A DNA stretch of 64,000 nt from Euzebya pacifica (GTDB lineage: Bacteria > Actinomycetota > Nitriliruptoria > Euzebyales > Euzebyaceae), in contig NZ_CP031165.1 of the NCBI RefSeq assembly GCF_003344865.1, forward strand, positions 4,779,910 to 4,843,909, read 5' to 3'. The notes beneath the pieces are model-generated. The model was not told where the DNA came from, did no database searches, and worked only from the letters and a program-made list of their open reading frames with translations. This document shows positions 16,303-25,460 of this stretch, piece by piece (the first letter of the stretch is position 1; each line of letters opens with the position of its first letter). Both the position numbers and the translations under genes were made by a program.

Positions 16303-18837
16303 TCAGGGGTTGACGGGGCCGGCGTTGGGGCCGCCGTTGGCGGAGCCCCACAGGAACGTGCCACCGGCGGTCTCGCGGACCGTCAGGTTGCCGTCGTCCT
16401 GCATCTCCACCACGCCGCCGGGGCCGTTGCCCGGCGAGGGGAACCCACCGGTGGTGCCGGTGGACCAAGGTCCGCCACCGGAGGCGTCCTCCAGGACCAG
16501 GTTGCCGTCGGTGCGGAACTCCAGGAGCCGCACGCCGCTGCCGCCCGTGCCCGAGTCGTAGCGCACCGCGCCGTTGGTGGTGTCGATCACGACCAGCGCA
16601 CCCGAGGCGCGTACCTCGGCGGCGAACAGGCCGTTGGGGGAGGTCAGCCGACCGGTGATGCCGAGCTGCTCACCGGGCAGCAGCTGGCTGCGGACCGCCA
16701 CCGGTCCTGCTGTGGCCGTTAGCCCGCCGTTCAGCGTCGCGATCGGCTGTCCCTGGATGGAACGGACGACGAGCGAGCCGTTGTCGGTGATCTCCAGCGA
16801 CGCGCTGGTGCTGGACGTGCCGCTGGCCGGCCCGCCCTGGCCGACCGCCTGCTCGAGCACGAAGTTGCCGTCCGGCCGCATCGTGGCGCTGGTGAACCCC
16901 GCGCCGCCAGCCAGCACGGTCTCGGTGCCGCCGCTGATCAGCACTAGCTCGCCGGAACGTCGCAGCACCACGCTGTGGGCCCCGTTGGGCGACACGAGCT
17001 TCTCACCGGGTTCGATGGTGTCACCGGGCCCGAGACCCGAGCCGATGGAGGTCTCACGCTCGGAGAGCGTGAGGCACACGCTGTCGAACACGAACTCGAA
17101 GACGTACTCGCTGACGAACTCCGGCAAGCTGAACGTGAGGGCGATGAAGCGAGAGCCGACGGGCACGGCACCGCCGACCGCACGTTCCTCCATGGCGATC
17201 ACCCCCCGGCTGCTGTTGGTGGATGGGAAGGCACCCGTTGTGCTGCGCCCCAACTCCGCGTCCGCTGGCGACCGGAAGGAGGCGGATGCCACAATGGATA
17301 CAGGGGCACCGAAATCCAGGGAGCCGCCTGTTGCTGCGAGCCGGAAGTTGATGGTGTCGGCATCGATGGCCGCGTCCAGCGACGGGGGGACCGCCAGGAC
17401 CTGGGTCATGGAAGTGCTGTTTCCACCAAAGCTGAACAGGTACTGGCCCCGCTGCAGGGGCCCGTTGTTCTCGTACCGTGCGTCGTAGGTCCGAGCGTCT
17501 CCCGCCCCGGATGGCTGCCCAGTCTGTGGGTCCGGCACTGCGTCGACGCGCCATCCGTCGATCGTCCCGATCTCGGCGTCAGCGTTGACCGCGTGATTGT
17601 TGAGGCAGGTGCCTGGGCCGGTGGTGGGGGACAGGTTTCCGGTGGTGACCTGCGGGCCGGAGCCGCCTCCGGGCGGCGTGCCGATTGGCGTGGGTGTGGC
17701 CGCCCCGATGGTGGTGGCGACCTGGGTGCAGATGGAGGTGACCTGCGAGCAGGTCAGCGTCGGGGGCGTGGTGCCCTGGGCGTAGGTCACACCGGTGTCG
17801 TCAGGACGGGTGTTGTCGAGCCATGCCTGGGTGTCGGCATCGGGCCCGTTGGCACCGACCAGGACGATGGGGGCCCGGGACTGGCCGGAGCGGAGCGCTG
17901 CGGCGAACCCGCTGGCCCAGCCGAACTCCGCGAAGCCGTCGACCACGATGACCCCCGACGCGCTGCCGGCACCGCTGTACCCACGTGCGACAGCGAACTC
18001 CACCGCCGTCTGGGTACGCGACGCCCCTGCGATGCGGATGGTGTCATCGCTGCCGGGCCGCAGCGCATCGAGCTCGGCGAAGACTGCATCGGAGACCGCT
18101 GCGGGGCCGCCGGCGACGTAGACGAGGCTGGGGGCGAGGTCCACCAGGTACTGACGAGTCACGTCGGGCAGGGTGTCGGTGTTGGTCAGCACGATCGGGG
18201 CACCGAGCCCCGCAGCGAAGCCGCCGGCGGCGATGGAGTCAGCGAACCCTGCCGTCGGGTTGTCCGCCGGCCCGCCAGCGCGGGCGATGACGACGATCCG
18301 AGCCTGTGGGAAGAACCGCTCGGCAATCGCGACAGCGGTTTCGTTGCGTCCGGCACCGGACAGCCGCTCCACCGTGACCCCGGCAGCGCGGAGCTGGTCT
18401 ACGGAGGACTCGGGCACCGCTGCGGTGCCACCCAGCACGAACGCGTTGGGCGCGCCGATGCGGGCGATCTCGTCCATGACGGACTGGGGGATCGCGGCGT
18501 TGCTCGGGACCAGCAACAGCGGGGCGTTGGCCGTGTCGATCTGGAACCCGTTCTCCGTCGCGCTGGCCTGACCGGCTGCGGAGGCCAAGGAGTCGGCGAA
18601 CACGTCGTTGCGGCCGATGAGGACCGGCACTCCAGCGCCGTCGGCGACCGTGATCGAGGACAGCTCGATCGAGACCGCCGTGGCCTCGTCGGGGTTGGTC
18701 GGGCTCGTCAGCTGCAACGAATCGCCGTCATCGGGGCCCTGTGCGTCGGCTGGGCCGACGGGCACCGCAAGGAGGAGCGCCGCGAGGAGCAGGAGCACTG
18801 CACCCATCGTCGTCGTCCTGTGGGCATGTGACTGCAT
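16303..18837 (-). CDS. Secreted protein: cell-wall-binding type 2 repeats plus bulb-type lectin repeats
   Basis: An 844-residue exported protein. Residues 1-33 are a signal peptide (hydrophobic run AVLLLLAALLLAVPV, then ADAQ). Residues about 70-345 hold three cell-wall-binding type 2 units (VPVLIGRNDVFADSLASAA, NAFVLGGTAAVPESSVDQL, then LVYVAGGPAAVSDAV). A Thr/Pro/Gly linker follows, then a beta-rich domain (about 410-580). Residues 590-844 contain bulb-lectin-like repeats with QxDxNxVxY-type motifs (MRPDGNFVLEQ, FRTDGNLVLED, MQDDGNLTVRE) and matching LVSPNG / LTSPNG starts. It is probably a surface protein that binds wall polymers and mannose-type glycans. An alternative start at residue 11 has AGGA upstream. 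A TTGACA lies on this strand at 18915-18910. Confidence 0.85.
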   Translation of the reverse strand: MQSHAHRTTTMGAVLLLLAALLLAVPVGPADAQGPDDGDSLQLTSPTNPDEATAVSIELSSITVADGAGVPVLIGRNDVFADSLASAAGQASATENGFQIDTANAPLLLVPSNAAIPQSVMDEIARIGAPNAFVLGGTAAVPESSVDQLRAAGVTVERLSGAGRNETAVAIAERFFPQARIVVIARAGGPADNPTAGFADSIAAGGFAAGLGAPIVLTNTDTLPDVTRQYLVDLAPSLVYVAGGPAAVSDAVFAELDALRPGSDDTIRIAGASRTQTAVEFAVARGYSGAGSASGVIVVDGFAEFGWASGFAAALRSGQSRAPIVLVGANGPDADTQAWLDNTRPDDTGVTYAQGTTPPTLTCSQVTSICTQVATTIGAATPTPIGTPPGGGSGPQVTTGNLSPTTGPGTCLNNHAVNADAEIGTIDGWRVDAVPDPQTGQPSGAGDARTYDARYENNGPLQRGQYLFSFGGNSTSMTQVLAVPPSLDAAIDADTINFRLAATGGSLDFGAPVSIVASASFRSPADAELGRSTTGAFPSTNSSRGVIAMEERAVGGAVPVGSRFIALTFSLPEFVSEYVFEFVFDSVCLTLSERETSIGSGLGPGDTIEPGEKLVSPNGAHSVVLRRSGELVLISGGTETVLAGGAGFTSATMRPDGNFVLEQAVGQGGPASGTSSTSASLEITDNGSLVVRSIQGQPIATLNGGLTATAGPVAVRSQLLPGEQLGITGRLTSPNGLFAAEVRASGALVVIDTTNGAVRYDSGTGGSGVRLLEFRTDGNLVLEDASGGGPWSTGTTGGFPSPGNGPGGVVEMQDDGNLTVRETAGGTFLWGSANGGPNAGPVNP

Positions 18838-18977
18838 GGGGGGTGCTCATTTCGTTCATGGCGGAACGAAGCATGGCTGCCCCACTTCCGACCCGCTGCT
18901 CTCAGTAATGTCAAGAGTACGCAAAGTAATATATGTAGCGAAAGGCCGAACTCGCCGACGTCTCCTTCACGTAACCC

Positions 18978-20549
18978 TCAGCGGACGGGCTGCGCCACCT
19001 CCGTGGACGGCCCCCCGACCGCGTCTCTCCGGGGTGCGGCGAGGAACACGTAGGCGAACAGCACGGCCATGGCGATCACGCCGGCCCACATCGACCGGGA
19101 CCATGCCTCGACGAACGCCAGCTCGGCACTCTCGAGCAGGAGGGTCGCCCGGGCGCCGGCCTGGGCCGCAGCGCCGTGGGCCGCACCGAGCCCCTCGCTG
19201 GCGACCGTGGCCAGGTCGTCCGGGAACCCGACCAGCAGGGGGCCGATCGCGTCCCGGTAGCCGGCGGAGAGCACCGCCCCCAGCAGCGCGACGCCGAGCG
19301 CGCTGCCGAGCTCGCGGGTGGTGTCGTTGAGGGCCGAGGCGACGCCCTGCCGGTCGGCCGGGAGGGACGCGGTGATCGCCTCCGTCGAGGGGGTCATCGT
19401 CAGGCCCATGCCCGCCCCGATCACCAGCATGCCGGGGAGGACGGAGAGGTAGCCGCCGTCGACGGAGACCAGCATCGCCATGGTTGCCAGCCCACCGCCG
19501 GCGATGCCGATGCCGGCCAGGCTGGTGGTGCGGTTCCCGACCGCGGTGGCCAGCTTCGGCGCCAGGCCCGAGGACGCCATCATGAGCAGGCCCATCGGCA
19601 GCAACGCTGCGGTCGAGCGCAGCGCCGACCAGCCGAGCACCCCCTGGAAGTAGGGGAACAGGACGATGAAGACGCCGCCGAGCACGCCGAACAGCACGAT
19701 CAGGGCAACCGAGCCGGTCGCAAGGCGCCGGTCACCGAAGACGCGGACGTCCAGCAGCGGCGCCGGGCTGCGTCGTTCGGTGACGACGAACCCGAGGGTG
19801 GCGAGCAGGCCACCGAGGAGGGCCAGCAGCGTCACGGGGTCGCTCCAGCCGTGGACGGGCCCCTCGTGGATGGCGAAGACCAGGCCGCTGACGGCCACCA
19901 TGGACAGCAACGACCCCTGGAGGTCGAACGGCTGGTCGGTCTGCTCGCGGGAGTTGGGGACCGCCCGGACGGTGGCCACGGCGGCGACGACCGCCAGGGC
20001 GATCGGCAGGACGAACAGCCAGCGCCAGTCGACCAGGTCGACCATCAGGGCCGCCACGAACATCCCGATGAGCCCGCCACCACCGGCGACCCCTGCCCAG
20101 ACGCCGATGGCCTGTGCTCGCTCCTCCTCGGGGAAGGTCGAGGTGATGACCGACAGGGTCACCGGCATGATCATGGCCGCGCTGACGCCGGCGACGACCC
20201 GGACGATGATCATGAACGTCGAGGAGGGGGCGAGCGCGGCCGCGGCGGTGGCCACGACGAACACCGCCAGGCCGGCGAGCAGGACGGGCTTGCGGCCCCA
20301 GCGGTCGCCGATGGCGCCGACGGGCATCAGCATCGCGGCCAGCGCCAGGGCGTAGGCGTTGATGATCCACAGCACGGTGCTCTGGGAGGCACCGAAGTCC
20401 AGCGCAAGCTCCTGCTGGGCGACGTTGAGGCCCGTCACCGAGGCAATCACGGCCATCAGCGCAGCGCAGGAGGCGAACAGGATCTGGCGTTTGCGTCGGT
20501 CGTCGTGAACGAGCGTGTCGGTGTCGCGGGTCGATGGGGTGGATGTCAT
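18978..20549 (-). CDS. MFS transporter, DHA2 (14-TMS) drug/proton antiporter type
   Basis: A 523-residue membrane protein with about 14 hydrophobic segments. It has the DHA2 motifs WIINAYALALAAMLMPVGAIGDRWGRKPV (motif A-like GDRWGRKP) and a proline/glycine-rich motif C-like segment (GVAGGGGLIGMFVAALMVD) in helix 5. These exporters use the proton gradient to expel drugs, dyes or metabolites. The ATG at 20549 follows GGAGG by five bases. It is divergent from an XRE-cupin regulator, which probably controls it. Confidence 0.9.
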   Translation of the reverse strand: MTSTPSTRDTDTLVHDDRRKRQILFASCAALMAVIASVTGLNVAQQELALDFGASQSTVLWIINAYALALAAMLMPVGAIGDRWGRKPVLLAGLAVFVVATAAAALAPSSTFMIIVRVVAGVSAAMIMPVTLSVITSTFPEEERAQAIGVWAGVAGGGGLIGMFVAALMVDLVDWRWLFVLPIALAVVAAVATVRAVPNSREQTDQPFDLQGSLLSMVAVSGLVFAIHEGPVHGWSDPVTLLALLGGLLATLGFVVTERRSPAPLLDVRVFGDRRLATGSVALIVLFGVLGGVFIVLFPYFQGVLGWSALRSTAALLPMGLLMMASSGLAPKLATAVGNRTTSLAGIGIAGGGLATMAMLVSVDGGYLSVLPGMLVIGAGMGLTMTPSTEAITASLPADRQGVASALNDTTRELGSALGVALLGAVLSAGYRDAIGPLLVGFPDDLATVASEGLGAAHGAAAQAGARATLLLESAELAFVEAWSRSMWAGVIAMAVLFAYVFLAAPRRDAVGGPSTEVAQPVR

Positions 20550-20616
20550 CGGAACCTCCGGGTCGTGGTCTGCCTGGAGAGAACGCTAGGTCGAGTTGCT
20601 CGATCGGCACCCTTAC

Positions 20617-20644
20617 TTGCTGATCTGTCAAACCCCTCTAGGAT
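20617..20644 (+). promoter_or_regulatory. Candidate promoter of the XRE-cupin gene
   Basis: TTGCTG (20617-20622), a 16-base spacer and TAGGAT (20639-20644). The -10 ends only eight bases before the ATG at 20653, so the mRNA could be leaderless, which is common in actinobacteria. Confidence 0.4.
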
Positions 20645-20652
20645 GGCAGCGG

Positions 20653-21228
20653 ATGACCAAGGATCTCGACGCCCCGCTGGACGAACGCGTCCGCAACCGG
20701 ATACGACAGCTGCGGACCGAACGGAGCCTGACGCTGCAGCAGGTCGCCGCGGCCGCACACCTGGACGTCTCGACCCTCAGCCGGCTGGAGTCGGGCAAGC
20801 GTCGGCTCGCCATCGACCACCTCCCCGGGTTGGCGGGTGCGCTGGGAGTGACGGTCGACGAGCTGCTGGGGCCGACGGTCCGCCCCGATCCTCGTGTCCA
20901 GCGGGACCCGATCGTCGGGGCCGGCATGACGATGTGGCCGCTGACCCACTACGGGACGGCGACGGGCCTGCAGGCGTTCAGGTGTGTGATCGAGGCCGAG
21001 CGCAGCACTCCGCCCGATCCGTTGCCGGTGCACGAGGGCCGGGACTGGATCTACGTCCTGAGTGGCCGCCTGTGGCTGCTCCTCGGCGAGGACGACCTGA
21101 CGATCGTCCCCGGCGAGGCGGTGGAGTTCAGCACCCTCACCCCGCACTGGTTCGGCACCCACGCCGGCATGGTCGAGATCATCGGGATCTTCGGCTCGCA
21201 CGGCGAACGGGTCCACCTCGACCACTGA
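20653..21228 (+). CDS. XRE-family regulator with C-terminal cupin
   Basis: A 191-residue regulator. Residues about 14-70 form an XRE helix-turn-helix (LTLQQVAAAAHLDVSTLSRLESGKRRL). Residues about 110-190 form a small cupin barrel (GRDWIYVLSGRLWLLLGEDDLTIVPGEAVEF), likely the ligand-sensing part. This two-domain form often represses a neighbouring transporter or catabolic gene. It is divergent from the MFS exporter with 103 bases between starts; a sensor-exporter pair is the simplest reading. The ATG at 20653 is chosen because the preceding -10 leaves no room for an earlier start. Confidence 0.88.
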   Translation: MTKDLDAPLDERVRNRIRQLRTERSLTLQQVAAAAHLDVSTLSRLESGKRRLAIDHLPGLAGALGVTVDELLGPTVRPDPRVQRDPIVGAGMTMWPLTHYGTATGLQAFRCVIEAERSTPPDPLPVHEGRDWIYVLSGRLWLLLGEDDLTIVPGEAVEFSTLTPHWFGTHAGMVEIIGIFGSHGERVHLDH

Positions 21229-21282
21229 GACAAGCGGTGCCTCCGGGGGCGCCTGACCTGACCCCGTGTCCCACCGTTCGCA

Positions 21283-22044
21283 TCAGTCCTTCGCGGCCTG
21301 CTGCTCCTGGATGAGGAAGAGGAGGCCGTCCAGCTCCTTCTCGATCCCGGCGGACAGCGGCAGCTCGGCGCTGGCCAGCAGGGACTCCTTGATGGCGCGG
21401 AGGGCGCTGGGCGACTGCTCGGCGAGCGCGCCGGCGAGCGTGCTGACACGGTCATGCAGGTCGGCGGCCGGGACCGCGGCGTTGACCAGGCCGAGCTGTT
21501 CGGCGGCAGGCCCGTCGAGGACCTTGCCGAGGTACAGCAGCTCGGCGGCCTTCGCGGCGCCGATCAGGCGGGGGAGCCGTTGGGTGCCGCCGCCGCCGGG
21601 CATCAGGCCGTGGCGGACCTCGGTCAGCCCGACCTTGGCGTCGGTGGCCATGACCCGCATGTCGCAGGCCAGCGCCATCTCGAACCCGCCTCCCAGCGCG
21701 TAGCCGTTGATGGCGGCGACGGTGGGGCGGGGCAGGCGGGCGAGCTGCTCGATGTCGCGGGCGCTGCGGAGGCGTTCGCGCCGCGCGACCGGGGTCTCGG
21801 GCTGGCCCGCTTCCTTCAGGTCCATACCGGCGCAGAAGTGCCGGTCGCCCTTGCCGGTCAGCACGACGACGCGGACGGCGTCGTCGATGCCGGCGGCGGT
21901 GTAGACCTCGGCGAGCTCGCGGCGCATGGCCTGGTTGCGCGAGTTGGCGGCCTCTGGCCGGGCGAGGGTGATGGTCAGCACGCCGCGGTCGTCGAGGTCG
22001 ACCTCGATGGCCTCGCGGCTGCGCTCCGGCTGGAGGCCGCTCAC
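21283..22044 (-). CDS. Enoyl-CoA hydratase/isomerase family protein
   Basis: A 253-residue crotonase. The oxyanion hole is built by RHFCAGMDLKEA and NGYALGGGFEMALACDMRV. GLTEVRHGLMPGGGGTQRLPRLIG carries the catalytic-region glutamate of true hydratases. It hydrates enoyl-CoA in beta-oxidation. The GTG at 22044 overlaps the thiolase stop (GTGA), so it is translated with the thiolase upstream of it. Substrate range unknown. Confidence 0.9.
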   Translation of the reverse strand: MSGLQPERSREAIEVDLDDRGVLTITLARPEAANSRNQAMRRELAEVYTAAGIDDAVRVVVLTGKGDRHFCAGMDLKEAGQPETPVARRERLRSARDIEQLARLPRPTVAAINGYALGGGFEMALACDMRVMATDAKVGLTEVRHGLMPGGGGTQRLPRLIGAAKAAELLYLGKVLDGPAAEQLGLVNAAVPAADLHDRVSTLAGALAEQSPSALRAIKESLLASAELPLSAGIEKELDGLLFLIQEQQAAKD

Positions 22045-23234
22045 GGGGCGATCCGCTCGATGATGGTGGCGTTGGCCTGGCCGCCGGCCTCGCACATGAC
22101 CTGCAGGCCGTAGCGGCCCTCTCGCCGTTCGAGTTCGTGGAGGAGGGTCGTCATCAGGCGGGTGCCCGAGCAGCCGAGCGGGTGGCCGAGCGCGATGGCG
22201 CCACCGTTGACGTTGACCCGCTCGTCGGCGACACCCATCTCCTTCATCCAGGCCAGGGGGACCGACGCGAAGGCCTCGTTGACCTCGAACAGGTCGATGT
22301 CGTCCAGCGTGAGGCCAGCCCGGTCGAGGGCCTTCTGGGTGGCCGGGATGATGGCGGTGAGCATCATCGTCGGGTCGTCACCGACGACGGCGAAGTCGAC
22401 GAACCGGGCGCGGGGACGCAGGCCGAGCTGCTCCGCGACGTCGGTGGCAGCGACCATGACCGCCGAGGCGCCGTCGCTGATCTGGGAGGAGTTGCCGGCG
22501 GTGACGATCCAGGGGAGGTCGGGGTGGTCGCGGCGGGCGTCGTCGGTGCCGAAGACGGCGGCGAGGCCCGCAAGCTTCTCCATCGTGGTGCCGGGCCGGA
22601 TGCCCTCGTCGCGGGTGACCGTGCCGCTGGGCGTGTCCACGGGGAGGATCTCCTCGGCGAACCAGCCCTGCTCGGTGGCGTGCTGGGCCCGCTGGTGGGA
22701 GGCGAGGGAGAGGGCGTCGCACTCCTCACGGGTGATCGACCACTTGGCGGCGACCCGTTCGGCGGCGATGCCCTGGTTGACCAGGCCGTCGGGGTAGCGG
22801 GCGCGGACGCCGTCACCGAGGTGGTCGGCACCGGCGGTGTTGGACTGCATGCGGACGCGGCTGAGCATCTCCACCCCGCCGGCGACGACAAGGTCCATGG
22901 AGCCGGCCATGATGGCCTGGGCGGCGAAGTGGGCGGCCTGCTGGGAGGAGCCGCACTTGCGGTCGACGGTGGTGGCGGGGACGTGCTCGGGGTAGCCGGC
23001 GGCGAGGACGGCCTGGCGGGTGATGTTGCCGCCCTGCTGGCCGATCTGGGTGACGTTGCCGCCGATGACGTCGTCGATGCGGCCGGCGTCGATGCCAGTG
23101 CGGTCGACGAGGGACCGCAGGACCGTGGCGAACAGGTCGACGGGGTGGATGTCGGACAGGGCGCCGCCGGGCTTGCCCTTCCCCGTAGGGGTCCGGATCG
23201 CGTCGACGATCACGGCCTCTCGCAGCGTGCGCAT
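22041..23234 (-). CDS. Acetyl-CoA acetyltransferase / 3-ketoacyl-CoA thiolase
   Basis: A 397-residue thiolase with the nucleophilic Cys in VDRKCGSSQQAAH, the His of NEAFASVPLAW, GHPLGCSGTR with the second His and Cys, and CEAGGQANATI near the end. It cleaves 3-ketoacyl-CoA with CoA, or runs backwards. It heads a two-gene unit with the hydratase at 21283. The ATG at 23234 is 89 bases from the divergent cupin gene, with an AT-rich stretch in between that may hold both promoters. Confidence 0.92.
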   Translation of the reverse strand: MRTLREAVIVDAIRTPTGKGKPGGALSDIHPVDLFATVLRSLVDRTGIDAGRIDDVIGGNVTQIGQQGGNITRQAVLAAGYPEHVPATTVDRKCGSSQQAAHFAAQAIMAGSMDLVVAGGVEMLSRVRMQSNTAGADHLGDGVRARYPDGLVNQGIAAERVAAKWSITREECDALSLASHQRAQHATEQGWFAEEILPVDTPSGTVTRDEGIRPGTTMEKLAGLAAVFGTDDARRDHPDLPWIVTAGNSSQISDGASAVMVAATDVAEQLGLRPRARFVDFAVVGDDPTMMLTAIIPATQKALDRAGLTLDDIDLFEVNEAFASVPLAWMKEMGVADERVNVNGGAIALGHPLGCSGTRLMTTLLHELERREGRYGLQVMCEAGGQANATIIERIAP

Positions 23235-23323
23235 GTCCTACCTTCCGGTCGAGTCCCGGACCAGCCGGCGTCCGCTAAGTAGGATAACAGTTGTACCAAC
23301 ATGCGGGGGAAGTGGAGGACAGC

Positions 23324-23833
23324 GTGCGACGAGTCATCACCGGTGTGGACGCCGACGGCCGGTCGGTCCTGGAGGTGGACGAGCCGACCCCAACCGTGGC
23401 GTTCGGCCCGGGCTTCGCCGTCACCGACCTGTGGAGGGTCGCGGAGCCTCCGTCGTCACCGATGGACGGCGAGACCCCGACGTCGTACTCCTTCGAGCCG
23501 ACCCGGGGCGGCGCGGTGTTCCGGGTCGTGACGATCCCGCCGGACGAGGTCGTCGAGGCGTCCATCGCCGCCGGCGAGAAGTGGGGCCGCAACAGCCCCT
23601 ACCGCCGGACCGGCGAGGACTACGGCCTGCACGCCACCACCACCCAGGACTACGTGACCGTCATCTCCGGGCGTGTCGACCTGCGCATGCCCGACGGCGA
23701 ACAGGTCCGTCTGGGACCGGGCGACGTTGTCGTTCAGCGCGGCGCCGAACACGCGTGGCGCAACCCGGGACCGGACCAGTTGGTGCTGCACGTGGTCATG
23801 CTCGGTTCAGGCAGCGGCGCGCCGGGATCGTAG
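23324..23833 (+). CDS. Cupin-domain protein
   Basis: A 169-residue protein with a C-terminal cupin (QDYVTVISGRVDLRMPDGEQVRLGPGDVVVQRGAEHAWRNPG): the conserved strand pair with the metal-site region partly conserved. The N-terminal half has an IPPDEVVEASIAAG segment like those of small-molecule-binding cupins. The GTG at 23324 has GGAGG at 23314-23318. It is divergent from the thiolase operon and overlaps the end of the PepSY-like gene by 27 bases on the opposite strand. It may be an isomerase or decarboxylase of the pathway, or a sensor; not resolvable here. Confidence 0.8.
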   Translation: MRRVITGVDADGRSVLEVDEPTPTVAFGPGFAVTDLWRVAEPPSSPMDGETPTSYSFEPTRGGAVFRVVTIPPDEVVEASIAAGEKWGRNSPYRRTGEDYGLHATTTQDYVTVISGRVDLRMPDGEQVRLGPGDVVVQRGAEHAWRNPGPDQLVLHVVMLGSGSGAPGS

Positions 23834-24670
23834 GCTGCCGACCGCGCGGTCCAGGCCCAGCACGGCCAGCGCGCTGACGGCCCACTGTGGGAAGGCGAGG
23901 CCCAGGGCGAGGGCGAACAGGCCGACGGACCTCGTCGGCCTGGCTTGGGTCCGGCGGGCGGGCAGGCCGGTGCTGCCGGGTGCCCGACGCTTGCGGAACA
24001 TCATCAGTGCGGTCACGACCGACCAGATGGCGAAGATGCACAGCGCCGTCATGAGGATGCGGGAGGCGATGCCGAGCTGGGTGCCCATGTGGGTGCTGAC
24101 CAGCGTGTCCAGCCCCCGCGACACCGTGCCGTAGCCGTACACGTCCTGCCCGCCGAGGGTCTCGCCGGTGAACTGGTCGAGGTACAGGTCGCGGGCCTCC
24201 CCGGTCTTCCGCGGCCACGAGTTGGACACCGTCACGCTGCCGTGCACGATCTCCCCGCCCGCGCCCTCGCTGTTGGAAGCCAGGAAGGCCGTCCAGCCGG
24301 GCAGCATGCCCTCCTCCTCGGCGATCGCAGCGATGCTGTCCAGGCCGATGGGCGCAGGGGCGTCCTCGCCTGCGGCCACTCCCCCGCTGGCAGGCAGGTG
24401 CTGGTCGTGGGTGTTCCAGTTGGTCTGGTTGCCCAGGCGGTCCAGGTCCCCGCGTGTGCCTGCGCCGCTGGGCGGGGCGTCGGTCCAGACGTTCGGTGAG
24501 ATCGCGTTGGCGATGGAGGTGACGTGGGGCCCCCAGTAGGTGCTCCAGGCGAGCCCGGAGACGAGGGTGATCAGCAGCATGACGGTCATGGCGACGCCGC
24601 TGATGCCGTGCAGGTCACGCCAGCGAGCCCGCCCTTCTTCGCGACCTCCAGCCCGAAGAACCGACGCCAC
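23807..24670 (-). pseudogene. PepSY-type membrane protein, C-terminal part after frameshift
   Basis: This frame contains the second half of a PepSY-associated membrane protein. RWRDLHGISGVAMTVMLLITL is the membrane helix after the usual cytoplasmic loop, then comes a large outside domain (DLYLDQFTGETLGG is PepSY-like) and three more membrane segments. It has no convincing start of its own: the first GTG (24670) lies inside the loop coded in the other frame. The upstream half at 24586-25320 runs into it at about 24630-24640, where reading must step back one base. The intact protein would have about 500 residues, a normal family length. Confidence 0.7.
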
Positions 24671-25320
24671 CCGGCCTCTTCGCGGGTGCGGCGGGGCCAG
24701 CGCAGGTACAGGCCGGAGGCGATCAGCACGAACGTCCAGACACCGAGCAGCTCGAGGACGAGGTCGCCGACGACGTAGTCGCGCATGACCTCACCCCCGT
24801 CCCACAGCGCCGACACCGTGGGAAGGCTGACGGTGACCACGTCGTTGTTGAGGTGGCCGTGCAGGCGGTTGGCCAACCTGACGATGTCGCCGTCGGGGTC
24901 GGTGTCGCCGAGGACCTCGGCGGTGTAGGGGTCGACGAAGACGTGCCGCGGGGTGCCTGCGTCGTCGGCATCGAACCTGGTGCTGTGGCGGTCGTCAACC
25001 GGGACGGTGACCGCGGTGACGGCGATGTCGGGGTGGGCCGTCCGTACCGCGTCCAGCTGCGCCTCGAGGCCGACGGGGGTGTCCCCCACCTCGGCAACGG
25101 TGCGCAGGTCCCCCTGCAACGCGTCCTGGATCGGCTGGGTGTAGAGGATGACCAGCCCGGTCGTCGCCATCAGCAGGATGAACGGGATCGCGAACAACCC
25201 GGCGTAGATGTGCACGCGCCAGAGCCACATCCAGCGCGACCTGGAGGCCGCTGCCAGGTCGGCGGACGTACGAACGGTCGTGGATCCGGCGGACCCCGCG
25301 GTGAACTCGGCTGTGGACAC
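24586..25320 (-). pseudogene. PepSY-type membrane protein, N-terminal part before frameshift
   Basis: Codes for the first half of a PepSY-TM protein: a cytoplasmic start, the RWMWLWRVHIYAGLFAIPF membrane entry typical of the family (about residue 30), an outside PepSY region (VFVDPYTAEVLGD) and a second membrane segment (DLVLELLGVWTFVLIASGLYLRWPRRTRE). The frame then leaves family sequence at AKKGGLAG and stops at 24586, while the continuing family sequence is in the -1 frame. GTG 25320 has AGGAG ten bases upstream; an ATG at 25365 is in frame. PepSY-TM proteins are often linked to iron-siderophore reduction; no such genes flank this one. Confidence 0.72.
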
Positions 25321-25460
25321 GGCTGCTGATCTCCTGCTGTCGGCTTGTCCCCTGGAGGAGGCCATGGCCGGTCGACCAGCCCCCGATCACGAGAGGTCGG
25401 CCACACCGGAACCGAAGTTCCCTGACAGCAGAAGATCGGGAGGCGAGCCCGACGGAAGGG

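Noticed and set aside
18887-18950. Sigma-70-type promoter for the lectin-repeat protein
   Set aside because: A TTGACA is present on the minus strand (18915-18910), but no acceptable -10 lies 16-18 bases further, so it was not listed as a promoter.
24586-24670. Programmed -1 frameshift in the PepSY gene
   Set aside because: No slippery heptamer of the X-XXY-YYZ form is visible at the junction.
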